A stretch of 64,000 nt of DNA from Dendrocalamus latiflorus (lineage: Eukaryota > Streptophyta > Magnoliopsida > Poales > Poaceae), in NCBI GenBank assembly GCA_017311315.1, contig CM029666.1, forward strand, positions 41,380,225 through 41,444,224, given 5' to 3'. Of this stretch, positions 22,093 through 34,328 are shown piece by piece. The first letter of the stretch is position 1. Each line of letters begins with the position of its first letter. A program made the position numbers and the translations under genes. The notes under the pieces are model-generated. The model was not told the DNA's origin. It made no database searches and worked only from the letters and a program-made list of their open reading frames with translations.

Positions 22093-22455
22093 TATTATTC
22101 TCTCTATCCGCAATACAAGTCCTTGTTTTTTGAAAGCGTCGTTCCAAAACATAAGTCCATTGCGGTACAATATATGTCCATTGCGAAGACTAAATGTGTA
22201 GTTATTGTAATATTTTCACCGTATATCCTTACTTTAATGCTGAAAAATAAGTGAATAGTTATAGTATACCATTTAATAGGAGTATGTATAGTTTAATAAT
22301 ATTAGCTTTTTAAAATTTAATATCTTCTTGACCTGTGCGTATGGTGGACATTGGATTTATATTGCTGGACGAAGGAATATAACAGTAATTAGTGATTAAA
22401 GTTGTATTTTAAGAACCGAGTAATGTCTAAAAGACTTTTTTTTATTTGAGGAAGT
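22093..22455. mobile_element. Possible diverged Stowaway-like MITE
   Basis: The left end ctctctatccgcaatacaag and the following ttccaaaacataagtcc resemble the Stowaway/mariner-type MITE terminus (ctccctccgtcccaaaatataag), and the right end (tttgaggaagta) resembles its complement. Divergence is strong and a TA target duplication was not confirmed. Confidence 0.3.
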
Positions 22456-22501
22456 ATTCGTCAGTACCGACGAAGTTAATCCCCTCTCCTGCAACCACTA
22501 A

Positions 22502-22745
22502 GAGCAAGTATAATAAGAGGCTGTTAGTAGACTGTATGCTGAGGTGGAGGAGAGAGAGGAGGAGAGAGAAGAGAGGTGGGCTGTAAGTTTACAGCCAGCT
22601 AAAGCACAAGAACCAAGAAACTTTGTGAGAGAAAAGGGTGGGTCATACAACCTTCAGCTGGCTATAAACTACTATATGAATGGGCTGATAAGTGGGCTGT
22701 AAGTGTCCATACAGCCAGCTGAAGGCTGTATTATTAGCCTTGCTC
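22502..22745. mobile_element. Tourist-like MITE, 244 bp, TAA target duplication
   Basis: Terminal inverted repeats GAGCAAGTATAATA and (inverted) TATTATTAGCCTTGCTC are flanked by a 3-bp TAA duplication (22499-22501 and 22746-22748), the signature of PIF/Harbinger-type Tourist elements. Internal cagccagct and agctggct motifs form further inverted pairs. A second member, in the opposite orientation, lies at 56536-56778. It sits about 300 bp upstream of the mannanase start codon. Confidence 0.85.
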
Positions 22746-22917
22746 TAAACGAGACCATCCGGTGCTGCTACATGCACGAAGTGAACACCAATGACCCACT
22801 GATAGATGGGCCTAACCACACAGACCCCATAGAGATAACTGCTGCTCGATCTTTGCATTGCCATTTACAGTGACCACACTAGTAGGAGCGTGAAATGGAG
22901 CCCTATGAGTTGTGATC

Positions 22918-22924
22918 TATTTAA
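22918..22924 (+). promoter_or_regulatory. Candidate TATA box of the mannanase gene
   Basis: TATTTAA lies about 115 bp upstream of the ATG at 23040, followed by CT-rich sequence (ctcctctccttgcattccac) typical of plant 5' leaders. No experimental support; spacing and composition only. Confidence 0.35.
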
Positions 22925-23039
22925 TCCCCGCTGAGCCTCCTCTCCTTGCATTCCACCTCACCTCGCCTCACAAACCTCACCTCGCCACCATTGCCATCAA
23001 AGAGAAGGGAGGAAGCTAGTGCACACAACTAGAGAAGAA

Positions 23040-25809
23040 ATGAGGCTTCTTGAAGTTCTTGCTCTGCTCGTGCTCCTCTCTGTCCATGGAGGCCAAGAAG
23101 CAGAGGCCGGGGGAGACGGGTTCGTGAGGGCGCAGGGCACGCACTTCGTGATCAACGGCAACCCGTACTACGCGAACGGGTTCAATGCCTACTGGCTCAT
23201 GACCTTTGCCGCCGACCCTGCGCAGAGGGACAAGGTCACCTCCGTGCTGAGCCAGGCCGCCGGCCATGGCCTCTCCGTGGCCAGGACCTGGGCGTTCAGC
23301 GACGGCGGCAGCAATGCGCTGCAGTACTCCCCCGGCAGCTACAACGAGAACACCTTCAAGGTCCTTAACCGCATTTTGCTTCTACTCTTTCGAAATTTGA
23401 ACCACTTGTTTTCTTGGATCATTTGGTACTTAAAACATGTTTCGTTGGAGTTAATGTCTCTGTTTCTGGTTTTTGCATTGTTTCTTGGTTCTTTGCGCAG
23501 GGGTTGGATTTTGTGCTGTCTGAGGCGAGGAAGTATGGGATCAAGGTGATACTGAGCCTTGTGAACAACTATGAGACTTTTGGAGGGAGGAAGCAGTATG
23601 TGGACTGGGCAAGAGGGCAGGGGCAGGCCATTGGATCTGATGATGAGTTCTTCACCAACCCTGTTGTTAAGGGCTTCTACAAGAACCATGTCAAGGTAAT
23701 GCAGGAATAAATTCAAAGTAATTTTCACCGTTTTATTAGGTATGAACTTTATTTCTAGGACCATGAAGTGAGTTCCTTTCCTTCTTCGTTGAAAAGATGC
23801 TTCCTTTGTTTCCTTTTGACAAGATTTAGGACAGTTGCATGACTTATTATCCTTCTTTGGTTCTTGAAGTTCAACAAATGCTTTGCTTCCTTTTAGACAA
23901 AATATTTGTTGTCTTGTGATTGTGTGGAAGAAATTAGAAAATTTGGCTCCATACATCTACTACTTTGTACTCCTTGTTTATTTATTTTTCATTGAAATCG
24001 CTGCCTTCATGGTGTATTTTAAAAGAAAAAAAAGTCGAGGTTTGCCTTCACGGGGAAAACATTTCGCCACATGGCTTTGATATCCGCAATTATTATGGTA
24101 AAATATCCATCTTGAGGAGCGAGGTGGCATGTTCGCGTTACCAACGAATAGAACGCGTTACTGCAACGGCGCGTGATGCGCCGCTAAGCACACAATATCT
24201 TTTCCAGAAGATAACATAGAGAATATGTTCAACAGTTTATCTTTTAAGATTATTTTTAAGTCTTTTATTTTATTTAAAGATAGTATTAGATACCACATCT
24301 CCAACAGTTCATCTCTAAAATTAATTTCTCTAACTATTTTATATTATTTTCGTTATATTCCCTCTACACTTCATACCAATTGCTTTGATCTATGTGTTCA
24401 GGTTATCTCTTGTATAAGAGATATCATATTCTCTTTCCTCATCTTATTTCTTCTCAACATAGAAATTTATGGATATAGTATAGCTAAGAGGCGAATTTTT
24501 AGCATATTTGGCACTGTTTACAACCGTAATTGTAAAATAATGGCCGTATGCTTACCATATTGACAAAAATAGCGTTTTTGCCGTCCGGTGACCGGGCGGC
24601 ATCGCTGGTGGGCTGACACGTAGGCCTTGCCACCCTGCCAGCGGACGATAGCTACCTATCGCCGTCCGCTGGTGGTACGGTAGGGTCTACGTGTCTGCTC
24701 TTCAGCGTTGTTGCACGGCCACTGGATGTTAAAAATATTATTTTTGATAATACAATAGCAATATTGTTATTTTTATAAATATGGATACAACTAATGTGAA
24801 ATATGTCAAAAACTCATGAGTAACTAAAGTGATACTATTATTAGAGATGCCCACGTACTCATTCTTTTGCACACTCGAATGCGATACTTCGAGCACGCTT
24901 CTGACGACTTTGCTTATCTTTTGCATCTTGAAGACTGTGCTGAGGAGGGTGAACACGATCACTGGGGTGGCGTACAAGGACGACCCGACGATCCTGGCGT
25001 GGGAGCTGATGAACGAGCCCAGGTGCCAGTCGGACCTCTCCGGGCGCTCCATCCAGGCGTGGATCACGGAGATGGCGGCCCACGTCAAGTCCATCGACGG
25101 CAACCACATGCTGGAGGCCGGCCTCGAGGGCTTCTACGGCGCGCCGTCGTCGTCCCGCGACGCCGTGAACCCGTCCGGCTACCAGGTCGGCACCGACTTC
25201 ATCGCCAACAACCAGGACCCCGGCATCGACTTCGCCACCGTCCACTCCTACCCCGACCAATGGTACACACATACATATATACAGGCAGCTTCTTGCAAAG
25301 CTGCAATCTTGCACGCTCAAATGGCAACTGATCAGTTGGCAATGGCAAATTGGGGATGCAGGTTGTCGAACTCGAACGACCAGTCGCAGCTGAGCTTCCT
25401 GAGCAGCTGGCTGGACGCGCACATCGCGGACGCGCAGGGGACGCTGCGGAAGCCGCTGCTCATCACCGAGTTCGGCAAGTCGTGGAATGACCCCGGGTAC
25501 AGCAGCGCCGAGCGGGACGCGCTGTTCGACATGGTGTACTCCAAGATCTACGGCTCGGCGCGCACGGGCGGCCCCACGGTGGGCGGGCTCTTCTGGCAGC
25601 TCATGGCGGAGGGCATGGACTCCTACCGGGACGGCTACGAGGTCATCTTCGGGGAGGCGCCGTCCACCACCGGTGTCATCACGTCCCAGAGCCGGAGGCT
25701 GCACCTCGTCGGCAAGGCGTTCGCGCGGGCCCGCGACTTCCAGCGCGCGAAGCAGGCGCAGGAGACGGGGGGCAAGGGCACCGGCGCGAGCGCCGGCGAC
25801 GGCAACTAG
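23040..25809 (+). CDS. MAN: Mannan endo-1,4-beta-mannosidase (GH5)
   Basis: Secreted endo-beta-mannanase that cleaves internal beta-1,4 bonds of cell-wall mannans. Four exons: 23040-23360, 23501-23695, 24934-25262 and 25362-25809, all with GT-AG introns, giving 430 residues, a normal length for plant GH5 mannanases. The N-terminus (MRLLEVLALLVLLSVHG) is a signal peptide. The catalytic acid/base Glu is near residue 200 in AWELMNEPRC and the nucleophile Glu near residue 318 in LLITEFGKSW. ATVHSYPDQW and GGLFWQLMAEGMDSY are further family segments. An upstream in-frame GTG at 23019 is not a plausible start; the ATG gives the expected signal peptide. The third intron is 99 bp and open in frame, so its retention would add 33 residues without a stop. 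Rice has several MAN paralogues; I cannot say which this is with certainty. Confidence 0.95.
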
Positions 25810-26337
25810 AGAGAGATCTGGGCTAATTAACCTAGACAAGGATGTTATTATGGAGTAAGAATCCGTCTTTTTGCGTGTGTTTTTATATGTTTCTATATGC
25901 GTGGGTTCAGTGGTTGGGAAGAGTACCGTGAGTTGATGTCTCCTCGAGATGATTTAAGATTCATCCGGGAGCGAAGGAGTGATATTTGTCATCCTTCTTG
26001 GTGCCTTAAGAGTTACGAGGACATGTTTTTTTAGTTTTCTTAGGGCATGTGCAGTGTGTTGCCAAGAGAAGGAGCTGTGAGCATTTTGGGTTTTGTTAAA
26101 CATTATCCGGATATTTTTTTTATAACTATCATCCAGATTTAAAACCACTGGATTAGAGATCCAATGACCATGAATTCTCTCTCCTCCCACCTTGAATTCT
26201 ACTGCCTATTAGAACCGGTGCTAGCCAGTGCAGCACAGGGATGCCAAGAAAAAATGAATCGGAGAAAGTAGTTGCTCCAGCACTAGAAACATAAAAAACC
26301 AATTTATTTCCAACAGTTGGCCTTGGCCGTTGGAGAG
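25810..26337. other. 3' region of mannanase gene and spacer
   Basis: Likely 3' untranslated sequence (to roughly 25900-26000) followed by spacer. No terminal repeats or coding frames were recognised. Confidence 0.4.
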
Positions 26338-26579
26338 TGTTGAGGAACCATCGCTGACAACCAGTCCGATCGATTCTTCTGCTTATGCAAAATCAGATCA
26401 ATTACAGAAGATAGAAATAGTAGATTGAAAACACAGAGAGGTAGAGAGAACTCCTCGTCTTTCTTTATTGCTTTCTGATTCTGTATACAAAATAGCCAAC
26501 AGTACTACCTATTTACAGCCTAGTGGTGAGGTGTCCACCATGGGCCAAGGTTTCAAGTCCAGGCCCAGGTTTCCTAACA
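26338..26579 (-). repeat. Copia 3' LTR (left)
   Basis: Starts tgttgaggaaccatcgctga and ends ggtttcctaaca on the plus strand. It aligns throughout with 32894-33140, sharing for example gtccgatcgattc and gcctagtggtgaggtg / gtctagtggtgaggtg. Confidence 0.9.
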
Positions 26580-26599
26580 CTCCCTCTTGGGCACTCATC

Positions 26600-29500
26600 C
26601 GACACGTTCATGCCTCGTCAAAACTCTATAAAAACTCAGTAGGAAAAATTTAGAAAAAGAGTACATGATACATGCTATGCTGCGTTGCACGAATTGTCTT
26701 ATTAAAACCTTGGCCGAGAAACTTTAGAAAAACTCATCAAGGGAAAAAGAGTACAATCCACCTAATTTCGTTCAATCTTCAGGACTTATTCTTTGGGTAT
26801 TCGATCTTCGTGATCAAGATTTAATAATGAGCTTGAGAAAATTCTCCTCCTGAATTCTGCACTTCTCTAAGTCTCATCATTCCGATTTATCGTACGCATC
26901 TTTCAAAACTAGATGCAGGAAGTGACTTAGTATGCAGTATCTTAATTCCATCCATCTTTTGCAATTTATGAGCATAGAAGAACTTGAGGTTGATGTGCTT
27001 TGTGAAATGACTCTTCACGTAGCCCGTTTGCACTTGTGCAACGCAAGCTGCATTATCTTCATAGATAATTGTGGCAGCTTACATAATATTCATCCCATAT
27101 GGCTGCTAGATGTGGTGGATCATTCGTCAGAGCCGGGCACATTCTCGTGCGACTTCGTACAGTGCTATAATTTCTGAGTGGTTCGTCGAAGTCGTTACAA
27201 GACTTTGCTTAGACGATTTTCATGAAACTACAGTCCACCATACAGGATTACATAGCATGTTTGTGACCTTGTGGTATGCGGGTCTGATAGGTACCCAGCA
27301 TCTGCATAGCTAGTCAAGTTCAAATCTTGATTCTTTCTATAGAACAATCCAAGATCCTTACTTCTTTAAAGGTATCGGAAGATATCCTTTATTCCCTACC
27401 AATGCCTTTTGGTAGGTTCTGCACTATACCTTGCTAATAAGTTTACGGCAAATGTAATGTCCGATCAAGCGCAGTTTGCTAAATACATAAGTGCTCCTAC
27501 TACACTTAAATATGAGAATTCCGGTCCCAAGACTTCCTCCCCCTCTTTCCTAGGTCGATATGTATCTTTTTCTTGCTGTAAAGACCTCCCGATCATTGGT
27601 ACTTTCGATGGGTATGCCTTCTCAAAGCCGAACCTTTCTAACACCTTCTGAGCATAGGTTGACTGATGTACTAATATTACTTCAGAGACATACTCGAGCT
27701 GCAGGCCTAAGCAATATTTTGTTTTACCCAAATCTTTCATTTGAAATTCTGACTTCAGGTAAGAACTTACTTCTTTTATGTTTTCCATTGTCCCGATGAT
27801 ATTCAGATCATCTGCGTACACTGAGATTACACAAAATCCATTCTGGGATCGTCGTATAAATACACAGGGACAATCTTCATTGTCCGTGTAGCCTTTTTTT
27901 TTGCATAGAAAGTCACTTAAGCGATTATACCATATCCTACCTGATTGCTTGAGTCCGTACAGTGATTTCCTGAGCTTCACACTGTACAGATTTCTATTTG
28001 CTCTGTCTTGGTTCAGGACAAAGATACCTTCAGGTACCTTCATATAAATCTCCAAATTCAAGTTTCCATAAAGGTATGCAGTTACCACATCCATCAATTT
28101 TATTTTTAGATTCAAGTTTACTGTCATTGAGATTAAATATCTAAAGGTGATTCCACTCATGACTGGGGAGTAGGTTTCTTCATAATCAACTCGTGGACGT
28201 TGAGTGAAACCTTGTGTTACCAGCCTTGCTTTATATCTTACAACTTCATTTCTTTCATTTCTCTTTTGAACAAACACCCACTCATGCCCTATAGGGTGCA
28301 CCTAGGGAGGTGTGCGGCATACGGGCCCAAACACCTCTCTTTTATTCAAAGATAATAATTCAGTTTCTATTGCCTTCTTCCAATCTTTCTAATATGATCT
28401 TTTCTTACATTCAGCGAGTGATGTAGGCTCTGGATCAAGATCGATGATTGTGGCAATTTTCTTTGCAAAGTAGATATCAACATTGGCTGTTGTCCTATTC
28501 ATGGAGTCTCCCGTGTGCACATAATTTATAGCTATTTCTTCATGAGCTGCTTATTCTGGAGCTTCTCCTTGCTTATCGCTTCTTCCAGTTGCGGTGGCAA
28601 GTCCCTTTTGTTTTTCAGGTCCGATGTGTGCGCACACATCCATGTCGATTTCTTCCATGGGGATGTTCAGATCCGGTATGCCGTTTTCTAAAGGTGTCAT
28701 ATTAATGACAGGTCCTAACTGGCTCTCCTTCTGGTTCTGGGAAACTTCAGTGATCGGCTGTGTTAAGTCCTTCTTATCCTTCTTCACCAGGCGTCCCCGG
28801 TTACTTAGGAAATTATCTCGTAATGTTGGGAAATTATCTTCATCAAATATGCAATTAGCGAAGCGCGTGGTATGCAAATCTCCTGTCATGGATTCTAAAT
28901 ACCTGATTATGGATACTGTCTTATAACCAACATGTATCCTAGTCTTTCGGAGAGGACCCATTGCAGTACGTTGTGGAGGGGGTATAGGTACATAAACATT
29001 GCATCCAAATCTCCTAACATGAGAACTTTTCGGCGCTAACCTTCGTGCTAGTTGCATAGGTGAATGGATGTTATAGGCCGATGGTCTAAAGTTGATAAGA
29101 TTTACTATATGTAGGACTACGTGTCCTTAACATGTAGCTGACAAATTACAATTCTGCAAAAGAGGTCGGGTAATAAATTTAATTCTCCTGATTAATGCCT
29201 CTGCTAAACCATTCTGGATGTGGACATACGGTATAGAATGCTCAACTATAATTATCATCGCCATGCAATAATCATCAAATGCCTTTGAAGTAAATTCTCT
29301 GACGTTGTCCATTCTGATGGACATTATGTGATGATTAGGGAAAATATTTCTGATGCGAATTATCTGTGAGATGAACTTTGTGAAAGCATGGTTTCTCGTG
29401 GACAATAAACATACGTGCAACCATTTCGAGGAAGCATCGATGAGCACCATGAAATATTTAAATGGCCCCGAAAGTGGCTGAATGGGACCGCAATGTCTCC

Positions 29501-31447
29501 TTGGATGTGTTTCAAGAATGTAGGGATTTCATCCTTCACTTTCAGAGTGGAACGTCTAGTAATTAATTTCCCGGTGGCACATGCAGAGCACGCATAATCT
29601 TCATGATTCTAGAAATTCTTTAAATTAATATTATGCCCTTGGAAATTGCTGATTATATTTCTCATCATCTTAAGACCTAGGTGGCCTAATCTGTCTGCCA
29701 GAGATAGAAAACTTCAGAGCTTCTATATACTGTCTTCAGGGCTGTATAGGCTACAGGTGCCTTGATGCTGGTGTAGTATAGCTCAGTTTCTAGTGAAGGA
29801 AGTTTTCTAATACTCCTTTTTCATTTGCTTCGTGCTTCGTAATGAGCAGGTATTCCTTACCGTACTCTTCTTTAGTCTCAACGTGGAAACCGTTGGCGCG
29901 AATATCCTTAAAACTTAGGAGATATCTAGTCGATTTTGGGTACAATAAGGCTTCTTGAATGACCAAAGTTATGCCCATTGGAAGTATAATTGTGGCTCTT
30001 CCTGAACCTATTATACAAGCATCGCTATCGGCGATTATTGTAAGGCTGCCAGCATTCTTACTAATCGACTGAAAATACTTCGTCTCTCTTAAAATGGTAT
30101 TCGTTGTGCCGCTGTCGGCTAAGCACACTTCCTCCATAGGGCGCCACATTTGTTCTAATATAAGGTATTTTATTAATATGCATTAGAAGACAATCAACAC
30201 ATAAATAAAATACTTCAATATCAGAACATATCATGTTATTATAAACTGAATAAATGAATGAATTATTTAAATATCATCCAATCATCACGAGAAAATAAAA
30301 TTGGTTAAGTACCATCCATGCAAGTTCTAACTTGTTCTTTCACACAAAATAAATGACAATTAAAGTTTAAATGCATTTTGTGCATTAGACTGAATCTGCT
30401 AAGAAATCAAAGACTTCGTTTGCTATTTTCTCGCGGGTGATATGCTCTTCGAGAGAAATCATGGCGGTGACAGCTGCTAAGTAAAAAGGGGATGCTGCTG
30501 CCGGGATGGTTTCAACCTCCATCAGCGCAGGTAGCTGCTCAGAACTCTCCCCCTTAATAGATGCAAAGTGGGTTTCATGTTGTCTTTTGCCTTCCTTCTT
30601 CTTCTAGGCTTGGAAAGCATCGATGACATGCTGCGGCTCTTTATAGATCCGCGACCAATGCCCCCACTTACCACAGTTATAGCAGGATTGGTCCTGCTAA
30701 CCATAGGCCTTGCCATCCTACTTTGGCTTGATTGGCTTATTCTCACGTGGAGCATCTGACTTGCCTTTCTAGGCTGCAGCCTTACCCTTTCCCCCTTTTC
30801 TTCATCACGGGATTTCGCACCTTTTAGCTCCCAGCGTTGGCTTCATTGCTAGTGGAGCTCCCAGGTGGCTGTGTGACGTAGTTTTTGCAGAGAACTTCGT
30901 CATGAGCCTCTGCAACCTGCATCATATCAATCAATTCGGCATACTCCTTGTAGCCGTCTTGACGATAATTGCATGCAGATTGCACTGTATTGGGGTGAAA
31001 GGTGGATATGGTCTTCTCAATTTTTTGTTCATCTGTGATCTGCTTGTCACATAGTTGAAGATTGGTACAAATTCTGTACAAGGCAGAATTGTACTCCCCG
31101 ACCATTTTGAAGTCGGCAAACCTCAGTCGGATTCATTCTTACTCTGCGTGAGGAAGGATGGTATACTTTAGCCTCTCTAACCACTTCTTAAGTGCAGTTC
31201 AAAGTGCTAGCGCACTCTTCTCTGCCATGTACTCATTCTTGAGAGTGAGACAGAGATGATGCCTGAGGAAGTGAAGTGCCTGATCATTTTCCTCAGGGGT
31301 GGGTTGGGCATCCTGCAGTGCGCCAATCCCAATAGCAGCGCGGAGCTTTTTGGCTCCAAATACTATCTCGACATTGGAAGCCTAAGTTAGATAGTTTTGG
31401 CCATACTGGGCCAGCTTCTCAAACTCTCAGTTCGTGACGCCAGTCAT
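26600..31447 (-). pseudogene. Copia gag-pol remnant
   Basis: The minus strand shows a broken Copia polyprotein. A gag start at 31447 (MTGVTN) is followed by LRHHL and KNEYMAEKSALAL. A zinc knuckle near 30680 reads CYNCGKWGHWSR, followed by Ile instead of the final Cys. The protease motif CLADSGTT lies near 30120. Integrase pieces span about 29600-28550. The reverse transcriptase at 28301-27465 includes FTQRPRVDYEETYSP, YGLKQSGRIWYNRLS and the active-site VYADDL, and RNase H remains extend toward the left LTR. Stops and frameshifts separate these segments. The element cannot make its own proteins. Confidence 0.85.
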
Positions 31448-32893
31448 CTACATGTGCATGAAAGGATAAATAAGTTTACTGCTGATAAACATGCATGGAA
31501 TTAATTTACTGCAGGTAAATAAATGGTACAAAAGATTCTTGTAATGTTCCAGAATTTTCTATGCATTTTCTATAAATTTTACTGTTAATTTCGATGATTA
31601 AAGGCAATTTAACTAATTACAATTTATCAAAAAATAGTAAATAAATATAGAAAACATAGAAAATAATAATGACAGAAATAAACATGCTTCAAATGCTAAA
31701 AATAATTCAAAATTTGAATTCCTGAGGTCCTTTTATGCCAGAATATGAATTTTCAGCGAATTCTACAATATCTAGGGGCCTATACACTAATTTTTAGTTC
31801 AGAGAAAATTTTCGCGTAATTTTCTGATTTTCTGTGGTTCTTTCTGCAAAATTCGGGATCCATCTGAAAGTTCTGAGGATCCTCTCGTAATTTTTGGGAA
31901 ATCAGAGGGCTTTTGTGCAAAATCGGCCCGTCTTCTTTCTTCGGCCAGGTTAGGGTTTCGCCTACCCATGCTTTGCTAGTGGCGGCGGCAAGCCGGGCAG
32001 CTGGCTCGAGCGGGCGCGCGGCTGGGCGGCGGGGGCTGGCACTCGTGTGGTTGTCGTGTGGGGCGGTGGCCGGTGCATCGGGAGCGCAGGTGCTCGGACC
32101 GATGGTGTGTGGGCCGACCGCGCTTCGTGCGGGAGCGGCGGTCAACCGAGTGCGGCGCCGGGAGGGTCATCGGCGAGCTGGCCTTCAGGTGTGCAGGCTT
32201 GGGCGGCGCCGGGGAGGGTGGCGGTGGGCGACCTTCGGGTGCGCGGGCTCGGGCGGCAATGACTCCTCGGCTTTGGGTGCGAGGTGGCCGGGCTTCGGGC
32301 GGAGCCGACGGTGGCCTCCTCAGGCGCAACGGCGGGTGGCGCTTCGAGCGCGAAGCTGGTGGGCGGCTCCTCGGGTGTAGTGCCAGTGGGCAGCCTCGTC
32401 AGGCGTGACGGCGGGCGGCGCTTCGAGCGTGGAGCCGTTGGGCAGCCGGCCGTGCGGGGCTCGAGGCGGCATGCGAGGGGGTCCGGTGGTGCTTCGAGCA
32501 GCGCAGCCGGTGGCTGGCGATCGGTGACTTCGGGCTGCACGTGCGGGGTGGCGCTGGCGGCAGGCCGGCGTGGAAGCCGAGGTGGCCCTAAGCACATCGG
32601 CACACGCGGCGGCGCTTTGGGGAGGATGGCCAGCGGCCGGCCGTGCACGGATTTTTCTTTTTTTTTTTCAATCTGCAGTGCAATCAACATCTACCCTTTC
32701 CATGTAATCTATCGATCGACATTGTGTCGGCGACTTCAAATCTGCTCGCGGTAGATTATAGCAGATTCGCACCATAGAAAATAATCTAGAAAACGAAATC
32801 TGCGGATTTATAGCGATTTAGATATAGACAATTCAATCTACTAATGCTTCGATGATTATCTTCGATTCACCGGAGCGATTCGTGCTGATAACT
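31448..32893 (-). other. Copia 5' leader with GC-rich insert
   Basis: The leader between primer binding site and gag is about 1.45 kb, of which about 31920-32650 is strikingly GC-rich compared with the AT-rich rest of the element. It contains repeated ggcggcgcttcgagcg motifs. In the sense direction a proline-rich ORF of 182 codons (32690-32142) is open, but composition alone may explain it. It could be captured host DNA or an expanded leader repeat. Confidence 0.5.
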
Positions 32894-33140
32894 TGTGGAG
32901 GAACCGTCGCTGGCGATCAGTCCGATCGATTCCCTGCTAATGCAAAACCGGATCAATCACAGAAGATAGAAAATAATATATTGAAACAGAGAGAGGTAGA
33001 GAGAACTCTTTGTCTTTCTTTATTGCTTTTTTTCTTCTAATTCTATATCTAAAATAACCAATAGTACTGCCTATTTATAGTCTAGTGGTGAGGTGCCCAC
33101 CATAGGCCAAGGCTTCAAGTCTAGGCCCAAGTTTTCTACA
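32894..33140 (-). repeat. Copia 5' LTR (right)
   Basis: Starts tgtggaggaaccgtcgctgg and ends agttttctaca on the plus strand. It is the partner of 26338-26579 with multiple substitutions and small indels. Confidence 0.9.
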
Positions 33141-33801
33141 GTAGTTTCTGTTTATTCTGCTGAAAGAGATATACGATGAGTGGAAAAACTATAAAAGGTA
33201 TCTATATCAGTTGACAGTTGATTATTAATAATAATTCTTTGCGCTATGTAAAAATTATGTATGTATGTATGTCTATCTGTCTGTCTTAATTTTGTTTTCC
33301 TCGTGGACATGCATGTAGTAGCTCGTGAACTCACGTAAAAGTACATTCATTGGTATGAGACATCTTTGGTTGACCATGTGTGAAATAAATATACAATAAA
33401 CTAGATGTCATTCGGGATTAGATCAAAGAAAACTATAGTCTTTTCTTCATCAATAGAAATATTACGTCTTTTTACCGGAAAAGATTACAGTTTTGTAGGT
33501 TATGTATATGTTAGATGCATGAACCAAGCTTTGGAGTCATATCGCCCCTAAGTTGTTTTCCTTAACAACCGCCACTAACAAAATTTTACATGATAATATG
33601 TAACTTCACAAGATTTAGGAAAAAACATACCACACCAAATAATAATTGACCTGTGTACAAAAGTTCTTTCAATTCACCACCCACATACAGACAACAGAGT
33701 ATGTTATTTTACAAGTATGCTGTGTTTTTTTGTGTCTACATGAATACATTACTTTACAGATACATGCGGTGAACTTGCACAAAGCAAATGTTATATATTA
33801 A
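33141..33801. other. Intergenic, no gene recognised
   Basis: AT-rich spacer with a short tatgtatgtatg/tctatctgtctg microsatellite near 33255. No coding frame of note. Confidence 0.45.
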
Positions 33802-34023
33802 CCAGTTAGAGATCCGTGCGTTGCAACGGAGTCATAAAAATAGTGAGATGAAACTTACTATCTGACCAACTTCACATAGAGAAGGAAAAGTAAAGGGGTG
33901 AGCGGTTGGATCATGAGAGAGAGAGGAGGAGAGAGCCGAATGGTCCAGATCAAATCGGATGGCTGTAGAGAGGGGAGAGGAGAACGCACCGACCACTAAC
34001 TTCTCTTTATATAATAGTAGAGA
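33802..34023 (-). mobile_element. Short non-autonomous Helitron, 222 bp
   Basis: On the minus strand it begins TCTCTACTATTATATAAAG after a host A (34024). It ends with the hairpin CCGTTGCAACGCACGG, then ATCTCTAA and CTGG before a host T (33801), fitting TC...CTRR^T. Its 5' subterminal part (gttagtggtcggtgcgttct) is related to the Helitron end at 3514. It lies about 300 bp upstream of the dehydratase start codon. Confidence 0.75.
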
Positions 34024-34328
34024 TATTTACCTGTTTTTTATACGTGACAAAACAATAATTAGCACTGGCCAGATCTAATTAAAAAAGCAACAAATATATA
34101 GACGGGAAAATTACATGGATTTTAAGGAAAACAACCCACAACTGCGCCAATCGCCCGGGGTAAATTTCGGGGGCCAACTTGTCAGCGACGCGACGAAAAT
34201 TGCGTATTCTTAACACACGGTCCTAAAAAGAGACTGCACACACGACACCTGCACCCCCCTCTCGTGTGCGCGTTCCGCCTTCTTCCCCCAATCGCGACGC
34301 CGGCGAGCGGCGAAAGGCGCCGTCGCCG

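Larger units (their letters stand above)
26338..33140 (-). mobile_element. Ty1/Copia LTR retrotransposon, decayed
   Basis: Two similar LTRs of 242 bp (26338-26579) and 247 bp (32894-33140), each starting TG and ending CA, bound a 6.3-kb internal region on the minus strand. Next to the right LTR, the minus strand reads gttatcagcacgaatcgc, a plausible primer binding site of the methionyl initiator tRNA type. Next to the left LTR it reads aagagggag, a polypurine tract. Domain order gag, protease, integrase, reverse transcriptase, RNase H identifies Copia. The LTRs differ at many positions, so insertion is old. The flanking pentamers (gagag and gtagt) do not match, so either the target duplication has mutated or the element is a recombinant. 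Confidence 0.9.

Noticed and set aside
24859..25839. 326-codon minus-strand ORF
   Set aside because: Antisense of the GC-rich mannanase exons 3-4; the plus strand has the GH5 catalytic motifs and splice sites.
31913..32754. Plus-strand ORFs of 116-156 codons in the Copia leader
   Set aside because: Antisense, overlapping, composition-driven frames in GC-rich DNA.
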